Of a DNA stretch of 64,000 bases, positions 1 to 8,565 are shown piece by piece. Within the stretch, counting starts at the first letter, position 1; each line of letters starts with the position of its first letter. Origin of the DNA: Nocardioides sp. 503 (GTDB lineage: Bacteria; Actinomycetota; Actinomycetes; Propionibacteriales; Nocardioidaceae); NCBI RefSeq assembly GCF_004522095.1, contig NZ_SPUI01000004.1:620001-684000 (forward strand), given 5' to 3'. The translations under genes were made by a program, and so were the position numbers. The notes beneath the pieces are model-generated. The model was not told the DNA's origin and searched no databases. It worked only from the letters and a program-made list of their open reading frames with translations.

Positions 1-2
1 CG

Positions 3-119
3 ACCTACGCCGGACCGTCGTACGCCGTGCGGGTGGTCGTCGAGCCGACCGCGGGCGACTTCCTGCTGGAGCGGGCCTTCGCCTTCGTCACCGACCCACG
101 GTGGCAGCCGGAGCGCTGA
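3..119 (+). CDS. 3' end of an unknown gene (partial, cut by window edge)
   Basis: Only the last 38 codons are in the window, ending at TGA 117-119. Nearly every third codon position is G or C, as in neighbouring real genes, so this reads as coding. The residues (YAVRVVVEPTAGDFLLERAF, then a short Pro/Arg tail) match no family I recognise. It converges on the flavoprotein gene and overlaps its 3' end by 32 bp (88-119), which is unusual but possible in such compact genomes. Confidence 0.5.
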   Translation, partial: TYAGPSYAVRVVVEPTAGDFLLERAFAFVTDPRWQPER

Positions 120-1641
120 AAAGGTCGCGCACGGCCAGCGACGCGAAGACCATGGCCGAGCCGAGCGGCGCTCCCGGGCCGGGGTAGACCTGGCCGAAGA
201 CCGACGCGGCGGAGTTGCTCGACGCGTAGAGGCCGGGGATCGGGGAGCCGTCCTCGCGCAGCACCCGGGCGGCGACGTCGGTGACCAGGCCGCCCTTGGT
301 GCCGAGGTCGGAGAGCACGAAGCGGGCGGCGTAGTAGGGCGGCCGGTCGCAGGGGGTGAGTGCCTTGTTCGGGCCGTCGCCGCCGGCGAAGAAGGTGTCG
401 TACTCGTCGTCGCCGCGGCCGAAGTCCTCGTCGACCCCGGACTCGCAGAAGCCGTTGAAGCGCGCGACCGTGCTCGCCAGCGCCTCGGCAGGTACGCCGG
501 TCGCCGCGGCCAGCCCGTCCAGCGTGTCGGCCGTGACCCAGGTGCCGGCGGCGAGGTGCCCGGCCGGGTCGCCCTCGGGCATGGCGATGGCGGGCAGCCG
601 TCCGCCCTCGCGGGAGTCGAAGACGAACCACGACGGCACTCGCGCCGGGTCCCCCTCGGCGGAGGCCGCCATCTCGCGCCCGAAGCGGTCGTAGGGCAGG
701 CACTCGTTGGCGTAGCGCTGCCCGGCGGCGTCGACCATGAGCCCGCTGCGGAAGCCGAGGGTGAACGAGCCGCTGCCGTCGGGGTGCTCCAGGCCCGGGC
801 AGAACCAGCCGACCGCGCTGAAGTCGGCCGCGGCGCCGAGCGCGATCGCGGCCTCGATCGGCTCGCCGGTGTTGGTACCGGCCGGCGCCATGGTCCACGC
901 GGTGTCGCCGGGGATGCCGCGCTCCTGGCGCAGCGCGGCGTTGCCCTCGAAGCCGCCGGCGGCGACGAGCACGCCGCGGCTGGCCCCGATGGTGACCGGT
1001 CCCTCGGGCGTCATGGCGGCGACGCCGACGACGCGGCCGTCGTCGTCGGTCAGCAGGCCCGTGACCGGGAGGTTGGTGCGGATCTCGCCGCCCTCGCGCA
1101 CCAGCACCGCCGCGAGTCGGGCGATCAGCGACTGGCCCCCGCTGAGCGTGTTGCGCCCGCCCTCGCCGGCGCGGTCGCGCTCCACCGGCGGCCGGACCAG
1201 CTGCGCCACCTCGGGCGGCAGGTCGCCCCGCTTGACGTCGGTCGGCTGGATCGAGCGCCCGAAGCCGACCCGACCGGGGGCGTCGTAGTACTCCGGGAAC
1301 GGCAGCCACTCGAAGTCGATGCCGTCGTCGGCCTCCAGCTCGGCGACCAGCTCGGGGGCGTGGGCCAGGAACGCCTCGACCTTCGCCTGGTCGGGGTCGG
1401 TGAGGATCGCCTCGAGGTAGGTGCGCGCCGACTCCGTGGAGTCGGCGATGCCGGCACGCTGCTGGACCTGGCTGCCCGGCAGCCAGCAGGCGCCGCCGGA
1501 GTACGCCGAGGTGCCGCCGATGAGCGGGGTCTTCTCGACCACGACGACCGACAGCCCCGCCTTCGCCGCGAGGGCCGCGCCCGTGAGCGCCCCGCCGCCC
1601 GACCCGACCACGACCACGTCGTACTGCCCCAGATCCGTCAC
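88..1641 (-). CDS. 3-ketosteroid delta1-dehydrogenase-like FAD flavoprotein
   Basis: A 517-residue flavoprotein of the FAD-binding-2/KstD family, whose members introduce the C1-C2 double bond in ring A of 3-ketosteroids. The N-terminal dinucleotide site (GSGGGALTG, residues 13-21) and the SAYSGGACWLP segment (46-54) are typical. Tyrosines fall where KstD places its catalytic trio: Y119, Y317 and Y486, the last in YPGPGAPLG (486-494), matching the family's YxGPG signature with G490. Length is normal (about 510-560). The start is GTG at 1641. A KstR-type palindrome lies 18 bp upstream, supporting a steroid role. It could instead act on another ketone with a KstD fold, so no gene number is assigned. 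Confidence 0.85.
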   Translation of the reverse strand: MTDLGQYDVVVVGSGGGALTGAALAAKAGLSVVVVEKTPLIGGTSAYSGGACWLPGSQVQQRAGIADSTESARTYLEAILTDPDQAKVEAFLAHAPELVAELEADDGIDFEWLPFPEYYDAPGRVGFGRSIQPTDVKRGDLPPEVAQLVRPPVERDRAGEGGRNTLSGGQSLIARLAAVLVREGGEIRTNLPVTGLLTDDDGRVVGVAAMTPEGPVTIGASRGVLVAAGGFEGNAALRQERGIPGDTAWTMAPAGTNTGEPIEAAIALGAAADFSAVGWFCPGLEHPDGSGSFTLGFRSGLMVDAAGQRYANECLPYDRFGREMAASAEGDPARVPSWFVFDSREGGRLPAIAMPEGDPAGHLAAGTWVTADTLDGLAAATGVPAEALASTVARFNGFCESGVDEDFGRGDDEYDTFFAGGDGPNKALTPCDRPPYYAARFVLSDLGTKGGLVTDVAARVLREDGSPIPGLYASSNSAASVFGQVYPGPGAPLGSAMVFASLAVRDLFSAPAATVGR

Positions 1642-1658
1642 TTCCCGATCCTCGCAAC

Positions 1659-1672
1659 TAGAACGTGTTCTA
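1659..1672. promoter_or_regulatory. KstR-type operator upstream of the kstD-like gene
   Basis: TAGAACGTGTTCTA fits the mycobacterial KstR consensus TnnAACnnGTTnnA at every fixed position; with one flanking base on each side it is CTAGAA-N4-TTCTAG. It sits 18 bp upstream of the minus-strand GTG at 1641 and 75 bp upstream of the divergent secreted-protein gene. KstR is the TetR-family repressor of cholesterol catabolism, relieved by a steroid-CoA thioester. No kstR gene is in the window. Confidence 0.75.
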
Positions 1673-1735
1673 GCAAGGGTGCGGGGCTGCCGGGTCGGAT
1701 GCCCGAAACCTCGACGCGCATCGCCGTAGGCGATC

Positions 1736-1741
1736 TAGGCT
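1736..1741 (+). promoter_or_regulatory. -10 box of a likely leaderless transcript
   Basis: TAGGCT lies 5 nt before GTG 1747. This spacing puts the transcription start at or next to the start codon. It supports choosing 1747 over the in-frame ATG at 1699, which lies upstream of the box. Confidence 0.55.
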
Positions 1742-1746
1742 GCGCT

Positions 1747-3360
1747 GTGCGCCACGCCCCCGCGACCCCTCGGCATCTCGCCCTCGCCGCCAGTGTCCTC
1801 GTGAGTGCCCTCGTCGGGGTCCTGGTGTCGGCTCTCGCGCTCGCGATGCCCGCTTCCGCCGAGGAGCAGCCCGACCTGCACGTGACGTTCCCGGAGGTGA
1901 CCCGGTTCAACCCGACGACCACCGACTACGTCGTGCAGCTCGAGGGCTCGGTCACCGAGGGCACCCGCATCTATGCGCAGGCCGGCTGGGGCGGTCTCCA
2001 GGAGCTGACGGTCCCGGGTGCGACGCGGATCCAGCTCGGCGACCTCGGCGACACTCGCGTCCAGGTGTTCCGCTGCAGTCCGGGCCGCGACTGTGCCGCC
2101 GTCGGGTGCGGCAGCTCGTGCACCTTCATCGCGCAGTCGCCGCCGCTCGCCGTCTACTCGTCCGCGCGGCTCGGGTACGGCGACTACGACACCACCGTGG
2201 GCGGTGCCATCTCGCGGACGCTTCGCGTGGGAGCGGCGCCGCAGGCGTCGACGGGGTGGCCCTCCATCGACTGGGCCCTGGTCGCCAGCGCCTCCGTCGA
2301 CGCCCCCGCCCTGACTGCGGGGACCGTGGGCGAGCGGGACGCCTACGGTGACTCCGCGCTCACCTACGAGGTCCCACGCGGCCTCGCTGCCGGGGAGTAC
2401 TGGCTGCGACTGTCGACGAGCTCCTCGTCGCCGGAGTTCGGGAGCCTGACCGGGGTCGTCTACCTGCTGCTCACCGTGGACACCAGCGCGCCACGAGGGA
2501 CGATGAAGGCCTCGCGCGACAGCGTCTTCCCGAGCTTCGACGGCTACCGCGACGAGGTCGTGATGTCGCTGACGGCGGACGAGCCCGTGGCGGTCATGGG
2601 GTACGAGCTCCGGGACCGAGCCGGGCGGCTGGTCCTGCGCGACGTCGAGACGCCGTGGCGGGACGACCCGCTGTACGAAGAGGACGACGTCTACGAGCAC
2701 GGTCGTGTCTGGCGCGAGGAGTGGGACGGCCGGGTGGGCACGAAGCTCGTCCCGGGCACCTACGACTTCCGCTGGGTCGGCTTCGACCGTGCGGAGAACG
2801 AGTCCCAGACGACCCCCGTGCGGATCACCGTGTCGAACCACCGGATCCGCCGGGTGACGTGGACCCGGACGTTCCCGGCGGCCCGCACGGTCCTCGACCG
2901 TGAGGTGGGCCGCTGCTCGACCCTGCGCCGCCCCGCCACACGGCGCTGGAGGGGATCGCTGGGCTACCTCTCGCAGACCCGGTGCCGCCGTCCGCAGGAC
3001 AGCGTCGTGGCCACCGTCAACGGGGTCTACGTGCCCAAGGTCGTGGGCCGGGGCCGCGGTGTCGGTTACAAGTCCCTGCGGCTGTCGCTGTACGGCGGCG
3101 GACTGCCGGGGCGGCGCGCGCCGTACCTGGTGCTCAACACGTTCAAGGCCGCGGGCGGGGAGGTGGCGCGTCGGGACCAGTTCGGCGCCCGTACGGGCAA
3201 CCACGGCTTCATCCACGCTCGGCCCCAGGCCATCGTCCGGGACGCCGAGGGACGGCCGTACGTCGCCTGGCAGACCGGCCTCACCGACGGCGCCCGGTAT
3301 CGCGTCAAGAGCTTCACGGTGACCGTGGAGTACATCGGGCTGGCCGCCCCGCCGGGCTGA
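1747..3360 (+). CDS. Secreted protein with FlgD-like Ig domain
   Basis: A 537-residue exported protein of unknown role. It opens with basic residues and a long hydrophobic signal segment ending AMPASAEE (about residues 1-38), with no lipobox cysteine. A cysteine-rich stretch (RCSPGRDCAAVGCGSSC) lies near residue 115. Residues about 245-365 resemble the FlgD/CHU-type Ig fold: an opening DTSAP, then a WDG motif, LVPGTYDF and a closing ITVSNH. The C-terminal 170 residues are basic with paired cysteines and match nothing I know. It is divergent from the kstD-like gene and could share its operator, but probably has its own leaderless promoter. An earlier ATG at 1699 is possible. Confidence 0.75.
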   Translation: MRHAPATPRHLALAASVLVSALVGVLVSALALAMPASAEEQPDLHVTFPEVTRFNPTTTDYVVQLEGSVTEGTRIYAQAGWGGLQELTVPGATRIQLGDLGDTRVQVFRCSPGRDCAAVGCGSSCTFIAQSPPLAVYSSARLGYGDYDTTVGGAISRTLRVGAAPQASTGWPSIDWALVASASVDAPALTAGTVGERDAYGDSALTYEVPRGLAAGEYWLRLSTSSSSPEFGSLTGVVYLLLTVDTSAPRGTMKASRDSVFPSFDGYRDEVVMSLTADEPVAVMGYELRDRAGRLVLRDVETPWRDDPLYEEDDVYEHGRVWREEWDGRVGTKLVPGTYDFRWVGFDRAENESQTTPVRITVSNHRIRRVTWTRTFPAARTVLDREVGRCSTLRRPATRRWRGSLGYLSQTRCRRPQDSVVATVNGVYVPKVVGRGRGVGYKSLRLSLYGGGLPGRRAPYLVLNTFKAAGGEVARRDQFGARTGNHGFIHARPQAIVRDAEGRPYVAWQTGLTDGARYRVKSFTVTVEYIGLAAPPG

Positions 3361-3413
3361 ACGACGACCGTCCCGGGCGGCGTCACCCCGAGCCAGGCAC
3401 ACTTGTCCTCGCC

Positions 3414-6400
3414 ATGACTTCAGCGCCGCTCCAGATCGTCTACCCCGCGGAGCTGCCCGTCAGCCAGCGGCGCGAGGACATCGCCGCCGCGATCCGCGAC
3501 CACCAGGTCGTGATCGTCGCGGGGGAGACCGGGTCGGGCAAGACCACGCAGCTGCCCAAGATCTGCCTCGAGCTCGGCCGCGGGCAGGGTCGGGGCGGCG
3601 ACGACCCCGACGGCAAGCTGATCGGCCACACCCAGCCGCGCCGGATCGCCGCGCGCTCGGTCGCGGAGCGGATCGCCGAGGAGCTCGGCACCGACCTCGG
3701 CGACCTGGTGGGCTACCAGGTGCGGTTCACCGACCGCACCTCGCGCAGCAGCCGGGTCAAGCTGATGACCGACGGCATCCTGCTCGCGGAGCTGCAGCGC
3801 GACCGCGAGCTGCGCCGCTACGACACGATCATCATCGACGAGGCCCACGAGCGCAGCCTCAACATCGACTTCCTGCTGGGATACCTCAAGCGGCTGCTGC
3901 CGCGGCGCCCCGACCTCAAGCTGATCATCACCAGCGCCACCATCGACGTGGAGCGCTTCGCCCAGCACTTCGACGCCCCGGTCGTGGAGGTCTCGGGCCG
4001 CACCTACCCCGTCGAGATCCGCTACCGGCCCCTGGTCGAGCGCCCCGAGGAGGACGAGGAGGGCGAGACCGTCGTCCGCGACCAGACCGAGGCGATCGTC
4101 GACGCCGTGCGGGAGCTGTGCGCCGAGGGACCCGGCGACATCCTGGTGTTCCTGCCCGGGGAGCGCGAGATCCGCGACACCGCCGACGCCCTCGGGGACG
4201 CCAAGCTCGAGCGGCTCGGCACGGTCGAGATCGTGCCGCTCTACTCCCGGCTGTCCGCCGCCGAGCAGCACCGGGTCTTCTCCTCGCACTCCGGTCGCCG
4301 GGTGGTGCTCTCGACGAACGTCGCCGAGACCTCGCTGACCGTGCCCGGCATCCGCTACGTCGTCGACTCGGGCGTGGCGCGCATCTCGCGCTACTCCGTG
4401 CGCACCAAGGTCCAGCGCCTGCCGATCGAGGCGATCAGCCAGGCCTCGGCCAACCAGCGCTCGGGGCGCTGCGGCCGCGTCGCCGCGGGCATCGCGATCC
4501 GGCTCTACTCCGAGGAGGACTTCGAGTCCCGCCCGGAGTTCACCGAGCCCGAGATCCTGCGCACCAACCTCGCCTCGGTCATCCTCCAGATGGCCTCGCT
4601 CGGTCTCGGCGAGGTCGGCCGGTTCCCGTTCGTCGAGCCACCCGACAAGCGCAACGTCTCCGCCGGCGTCCAGCTGCTCGAGGAGCTCGGCGCGCTGTCG
4701 TCCGGCAAGCTCACCAAGCTCGGCCGGCGTCTCGCGCGGCTCCCGATCGACCCCCGCCTGGCGCGGATGATCATCGAGGCCGAGCGCCTGGGGTGCGTGC
4801 GCGACGTCGCGGTCATCGCGGCCGCCCTGTCCCTGCAGGACCCGCGCGAGCGACCGGCGGAGATGCGCCAGCAGGCCGACGAGCAGCACGCCCGCTTCAA
4901 GGACGAGACCTCGGACTTCCTGACCTCCCTCAACCTGTGGCGCTACCTCAGGGAGCAGCAGGCCCAGCTCGGGAGCAGCGCCTTCCGCCGCCTGTGCAAG
5001 CGCGAGTTCCTCAACTACCTGCGCGTGCGGGAGTGGCAGGACTTCGAGTCCCAGCTGCGCCGGGTCGCGAAGGAGATGGGCATCGAGGTCGGCTCGGCCA
5101 AGGAGGGGATGGACTCCGACGCGATCCACCAGGCGCTGCTCTCGGGGCTGCTCAGCCACATCGGGATCCTCGAAGAGCGCGACCGCGACAACCCGGTGCG
5201 CAAGGGGGCGCGACGGCCGATGCGCGAGTACGTCGGTGCGCGCGGCGCGAAGTTCGCGATCTTCCCCGGCAGCGCGCTGGTCAAGCGCAACCCGCCGTTC
5301 CTCATGGCCGGCGAGCTGGTCGAGACCTCCCGGCTGTGGGCCCGCCAGAACGCCGCGATCCAGCCGGAGTGGGCCGAGCGGCTCGGCGGTGACCTGGTCA
5401 AGCGCAGCTACTCCGAGCCGCACTGGTCCAAGAAGCGTGCCGCCGTCATGGCCCACGAGAAAGTGAGCCTGTACGGCGTCCCGCTGATCGCCGACCGGCT
5501 CGTCAACTTCGCCAAGGTCGACCCCGACTACAGCCGCGAGCTCTTCATCCGCCACGCGCTGGTCTACGGCGAGTGGTCGACGCACCAGTTGTTCTTCGAG
5601 CGCAACCGGGCGCTGCTGGAGGAGGTCGAGGAGCTCGAGCACCGCCTGCGCCGACGCGACATCGTCGTCGACGAGCACACGCTGTTCGACTTCTACGACG
5701 CCCGCGTCGGGCGCGAGGTCGTCAGCGGCGCCCACTTCGACCAGTGGTGGAAGCTCAAGCGTCGCGTGGACCCGGAGTACCTCACCTTCGACCCCGAGAT
5801 GCTGCGCCACACCTCGGCCGGCGACGTCCGCGAGGAGGACTACCCGCAGCAGTGGTCGAGCGAGGGGCTGACCTTCCCGATCAGCTACCACTTCGAGCCG
5901 GGCACCGCCGAGGACGGGCTGACCATCGACGTGCCCGTCGCGACCCTCAACCGGGTCGCGGCCGACGACTTCTCGTGGAACGTCCCGGGCCTGCGCGAGG
6001 AGCTCGTGACGGCGCTGATCCGCAGCCTGCCCAAGCACCTGCGGGTGAGCGTCGTGCCGGCGCCCAACACCGCCCGGGAGTTCCTCGCCGCCGTCCCGGC
6101 GGGCGAGGAGCCGCTGCTCGACGCCTTGGAGCGCCACCTCCGCTCGAGCCGGGGCGTCGTCGTGCCGCGGGAGGCGTGGGACTGGTCCAAGGTGCCCGAG
6201 CACCTGCGCCCGACCTACCGCGTCGTCGGCGACGACGGCCGCGAGCAGGCGCGCGGCAAGGACCTCGAGGCGCTCAAGGAGCCGCTGCGCCCGCAGTTCG
6301 CACGGGCGATGGCCGAGGTCGCCAGCGACAGCGGGCTGGCCCGCTCGGGGGAGACGTCCTGGGTGTTCGGCACCGTCGATGAGTCGTTCCGCCAGGTGCG

Positions 6401-7211
6401 CGCCGGCCACGACGTCCAGGGCTACCCCGGCCTGGTCGACGAGGGGGAGACCGTCGGGCTCGCGGTGTTCGGCTCCGAGGACGAGCGCGACGCCCGGCAC
6501 CGGCTCGGCGTCACCCGGCTGCTCTCGCTGACGCTGCCGCGCGTGGACCGCCCGGTGCTCGACGGGCTCTCCAACGCCGACAAGCTGGGTCTGGCGGGCT
6601 CGCCGTACCCCTCGGTCGCCGAGCTGCTCGAGGACTGCCGGCTCGCGGTGCTCCAAGGCCTGGTCGACGCCCGGCCGGCGGTGCGCGACGAGGCGGCGTA
6701 CGACGCGCTGGTCGCCGCCGCGCGTCCCGCGCAGGAGCCGGCGCTGCGTGAGGTGGTCGCGGAGGTGGTGCGGGTCCTGGACGCCTGGCGCGCGACGGAC
6801 AAGCTGCTCAGCGGACGCGCGGACATGGCGATGCTGCCGGCGCTGGCCGACATGAAGGGCCAGCTGGAGCGGCTGGTCGGGCGGGGCTTCGTCCGCGACG
6901 CCGGGGTGACCCAGCTGCGCGCCTACCCGCGCTACCTCGCCGCCCTGCAGACGCGCCACGAGCGGCTGACCCGCGGCGGTGGCGCCGTGGCGCAGGACCG
7001 CCAGCTCATGGACCGCGTCACCGAGCTGCAGGAGGCCTACCTGCACCAGGTCGCGGCGCTGCCCGAGGGCCGTCCTCCCGGCGAGCGCCTCCGCGAGGTG
7101 CGCTGGATGCTCGAGGAGTACCGGGTCTCCCTGTGGGCCCAGCAGCTGGGCACGCCGTACCCCGTCAGCGACAAGCGCCTGCGCAAGGCGCTGGGCTCGG
7201 CCGCGACGTAG
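3414..7211 (+). CDS. hrpA: ATP-dependent RNA helicase HrpA
   Basis: A 1265-residue DEAH-box helicase, close to the usual HrpA length of about 1300. Walker A is GETGSGKT (37-44), the DEAH motif follows at 142-145, and motif III (SAT) and motif VI (QRSGRCGR) are present. Then come the helicase-associated HA2/OB region and the long HrpA-specific C-terminal DUF3418-type half. HrpA unwinds RNA and in E. coli rescues stalled ribosomes. The gene stands alone, and its TAG stop provides the first bases of the -10 box of the next gene. There is no clear Shine-Dalgarno before ATG 3414, so it may also be leaderless. Confidence 0.95.
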   Translation: MTSAPLQIVYPAELPVSQRREDIAAAIRDHQVVIVAGETGSGKTTQLPKICLELGRGQGRGGDDPDGKLIGHTQPRRIAARSVAERIAEELGTDLGDLVGYQVRFTDRTSRSSRVKLMTDGILLAELQRDRELRRYDTIIIDEAHERSLNIDFLLGYLKRLLPRRPDLKLIITSATIDVERFAQHFDAPVVEVSGRTYPVEIRYRPLVERPEEDEEGETVVRDQTEAIVDAVRELCAEGPGDILVFLPGEREIRDTADALGDAKLERLGTVEIVPLYSRLSAAEQHRVFSSHSGRRVVLSTNVAETSLTVPGIRYVVDSGVARISRYSVRTKVQRLPIEAISQASANQRSGRCGRVAAGIAIRLYSEEDFESRPEFTEPEILRTNLASVILQMASLGLGEVGRFPFVEPPDKRNVSAGVQLLEELGALSSGKLTKLGRRLARLPIDPRLARMIIEAERLGCVRDVAVIAAALSLQDPRERPAEMRQQADEQHARFKDETSDFLTSLNLWRYLREQQAQLGSSAFRRLCKREFLNYLRVREWQDFESQLRRVAKEMGIEVGSAKEGMDSDAIHQALLSGLLSHIGILEERDRDNPVRKGARRPMREYVGARGAKFAIFPGSALVKRNPPFLMAGELVETSRLWARQNAAIQPEWAERLGGDLVKRSYSEPHWSKKRAAVMAHEKVSLYGVPLIADRLVNFAKVDPDYSRELFIRHALVYGEWSTHQLFFERNRALLEEVEELEHRLRRRDIVVDEHTLFDFYDARVGREVVSGAHFDQWWKLKRRVDPEYLTFDPEMLRHTSAGDVREEDYPQQWSSEGLTFPISYHFEPGTAEDGLTIDVPVATLNRVAADDFSWNVPGLREELVTALIRSLPKHLRVSVVPAPNTAREFLAAVPAGEEPLLDALERHLRSSRGVVVPREAWDWSKVPEHLRPTYRVVGDDGREQARGKDLEALKEPLRPQFARAMAEVASDSGLARSGETSWVFGTVDESFRQVRAGHDVQGYPGLVDEGETVGLAVFGSEDERDARHRLGVTRLLSLTLPRVDRPVLDGLSNADKLGLAGSPYPSVAELLEDCRLAVLQGLVDARPAVRDEAAYDALVAAARPAQEPALREVVAEVVRVLDAWRATDKLLSGRADMAMLPALADMKGQLERLVGRGFVRDAGVTQLRAYPRYLAALQTRHERLTRGGGAVAQDRQLMDRVTELQEAYLHQVAALPEGRPPGERLREVRWMLEEYRVSLWAQQLGTPYPVSDKRLRKALGSAAT

Positions 7212-7214
7212 CCT
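7209..7214 (+). promoter_or_regulatory. -10 box embedded in the hrpA stop codon
   Basis: TAGCCT starts with the hrpA TAG stop and lies 7 nt before ATG 7222. This is the leaderless arrangement seen repeatedly in the window. Confidence 0.5.
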
Positions 7215-7221
7215 TGACGCC

Positions 7222-7818
7222 ATGACCAGTCGGCCTCACCACCGTCCGATGCAGCGCGACGGGTCCTACTTCGACGAGATCGTCGGCGGGGTGGACCCGG
7301 CCCTCCTCACCGAGGCGGGCGACCGGGCCGCCGAGCTGCTCGTGCGCGGCGCTCGCGAGAGCGGCGACGACGCGGTCGCCGAGCGGCTCCTGCGCCTGGC
7401 CGACACCGAGGGCATCGAGTCCATCGCCGAGGTGTGGTCGGGCTCCCCGGCCGACTCGCTCGCCGGGTGCCTGTGGCGGCTCTACCTGCTCCGCTCCTGG
7501 GTCTACGCCGACTCCGCCGGGGTGGCCCGCGAGTTCGAGGCCGGGCGCGCCCGGGCCCAGGTCGCGCGGGTGGTCGCCGGGGTCGCGGACCCGCCGGGCG
7601 TCGACGAGCTGCGGACGATGGTCGACGAGGTCCTGCGCGGCATCGCGGCCGGCGACTTCGCCGACGTGCTGTTCCGCGCGGCCGCCTTCGCCCGGGTGGT
7701 GGCGACCGGCCGTGCCGCCCTCGCGGAGCCCTCCGAGCAGCAGGTCCAGCGGATGCTCGTGCTGGCCGAGCAGCTCGAGGCGGCGGGACACGTGGAGCTC
7801 GTGCGTGGGCTGGCCTGA
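7222..7818 (+). CDS. Unknown cytoplasmic alpha-helical protein
   Basis: A 198-residue protein with no signal peptide or membrane segment. The sequence is mostly amphipathic helix, rich in Ala, Glu, Arg and Leu, starting near DGSYFDEIVGG and including RLYLLRSWVYAD around residue 90. I do not recognise a domain or catalytic motif. Codon use matches its neighbours. It follows hrpA by 10 bp but carries its own likely leaderless promoter, and a candidate structured RNA begins just downstream. Conservation beside hrpA in related genomes would be the best clue to function. Confidence 0.75.
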   Translation: MTSRPHHRPMQRDGSYFDEIVGGVDPALLTEAGDRAAELLVRGARESGDDAVAERLLRLADTEGIESIAEVWSGSPADSLAGCLWRLYLLRSWVYADSAGVAREFEAGRARAQVARVVAGVADPPGVDELRTMVDEVLRGIAAGDFADVLFRAAAFARVVATGRAALAEPSEQQVQRMLVLAEQLEAAGHVELVRGLA

Positions 7819-7837
7819 CCCGCTAAAATAGAGTCAG

Positions 7838-7923
7838 AGTGCGTCGGGTCGTGAAGCCCCGGGTCCCAAAATAAGCCGCTACGAGCGGCCACGCGCCGTG
7901 AGGTGCTCTTGGCCCGGCGCACT
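7838..7923 (+). ncRNA. Candidate structured RNA (unclassified)
   Basis: The 146-bp gap holds no ORF but folds well. An 11-bp closing helix pairs 7838-7848 with 7913-7923, with one G-U. Inside are a hairpin GCCGCT-ACG-AGCGGC (7875-7889) and the adjacent CACG-CGC-CGTG (7890-7900). A consensus-like -10 box TAAAAT sits at 7824-7829, 8 nt before the helix, so it is probably transcribed on its own. It lacks the SRP RNA GGAAG motif, a T-loop consensus and the C-runs of 6C RNA, so none of those families fits. It could be an sRNA or a leader element of the downstream PemK-like gene, though that gene has its own -10 at 7953. Confidence 0.5.
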
Positions 7924-7952
7924 CGCCTACCTCCCAGGTCGGACCCCGCGCC

Positions 7953-7958
7953 TAGGCT
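7953..7958 (+). promoter_or_regulatory. -10 box, leaderless start of the PemK-like gene
   Basis: TAGGCT lies 6 nt before ATG 7965, with no Shine-Dalgarno between. Confidence 0.55.
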
Positions 7959-7964
7959 CGCCCC

Positions 7965-8459
7965 ATGAGCACCGCCCGCCGCCTGATGAACGCCCTGCGT
8001 CCGATCCTGATGCCCCGTGCCTCGCGCAGCACCACCGTGCCCGAGCCCACGGGGGACCGGGAGCGGGTCGACGGCGACCGGATCGGCTACGCGCCCCGTG
8101 CCGACGGCCTGCCCGACCCCGGCGAGGTCGTGTGGGCCTGGGTGCCCTACGAGGAGGACGCCAGCCAGGGCAAGGACCGTCCGGCGCTGCTGATCGGCCG
8201 GCGCGGGGACCGGCTGCTGGCGCTGATGCTCACCAGCAAGGACCACGACCGGGACGCCGAGGACGAGGCGCGCCACGGTCGGCACTGGATGGATGTCGGC
8301 AGCGGCGCCTGGGACCGCGAGGGACGCCCGAGCGAGGTCCGGCTGGACCGGCTGCTGGTGCTCGACCCGGCCTCCGTGCGCCGTGAGGGCGCGGCCCTGG
8401 ACCGCGGCGTCTTCGACGCGGTCGTCTCGGCGGCCGCGCGCTTCCACCCCACGGCGTGA
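7965..8459 (+). CDS. PemK/MazF-family toxin-like protein
   Basis: A 164-residue protein. Residues about 48-75 carry the PemK/MazF barrel opening: PGEVVWAWVPYEED, then QGKDRPALLIGR. The family consists of sequence-specific endoribonucleases normally paired with an antitoxin. No antitoxin gene adjoins it; the upstream gap holds the candidate RNA and the downstream gene is a lipoprotein. The N-terminal 45 residues are a basic extension not found in classical MazF. Stand-alone relatives are common in Actinobacteria, so a housekeeping RNase role is as likely as a toxin role. Confidence 0.75.
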   Translation: MSTARRLMNALRPILMPRASRSTTVPEPTGDRERVDGDRIGYAPRADGLPDPGEVVWAWVPYEEDASQGKDRPALLIGRRGDRLLALMLTSKDHDRDAEDEARHGRHWMDVGSGAWDREGRPSEVRLDRLLVLDPASVRREGAALDRGVFDAVVSAAARFHPTA

Positions 8460-8492
8460 CATATCGGCGCGCCCGTGGTGGGTGCTCGCCGG

Positions 8493-8498
8493 TAGGGT
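8493..8498 (+). promoter_or_regulatory. -10 box upstream of the solute-binding lipoprotein
   Basis: TAGGGT lies 67 bp before ATG 8566. It gives a leader of about 60 nt that includes AAGGA just before the start. Confidence 0.45.
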
Positions 8499-8565
8499 GG
8501 CGCCGGCGTGACCCGGCGGCCTCATCCAGGACGGCCCGGCTCGTGGCGCGCGGACAAGGACCCAG

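Noticed and set aside
1699..1746. ATG 1699 as start of the secreted Ig-like protein
   Set aside because: It lies upstream of the -10 box TAGGCT (1736-1741) and would put 16 extra residues before the signal peptide. GTG 1747 fits better.
3420..7223. A 1267-codon open frame on the minus strand across hrpA
   Set aside because: It mirrors hrpA exactly. The translation is low-complexity Arg/Gln/Val/Asp with no domain, whereas the plus strand has every helicase motif. GC-rich genes routinely leave such antisense frames open.
7874..7889. Guanidine-II (mini-ykkC) riboswitch because of the ACG loop hairpin
   Set aside because: That class needs two ACGR-loop hairpins in tandem before the gene. Only one is present, and the downstream gene is not a guanidine gene.
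7965..8459. A complete toxin-antitoxin pair
   Set aside because: No antitoxin-like ORF is present on either side. Only the PemK/MazF-like gene is supported.
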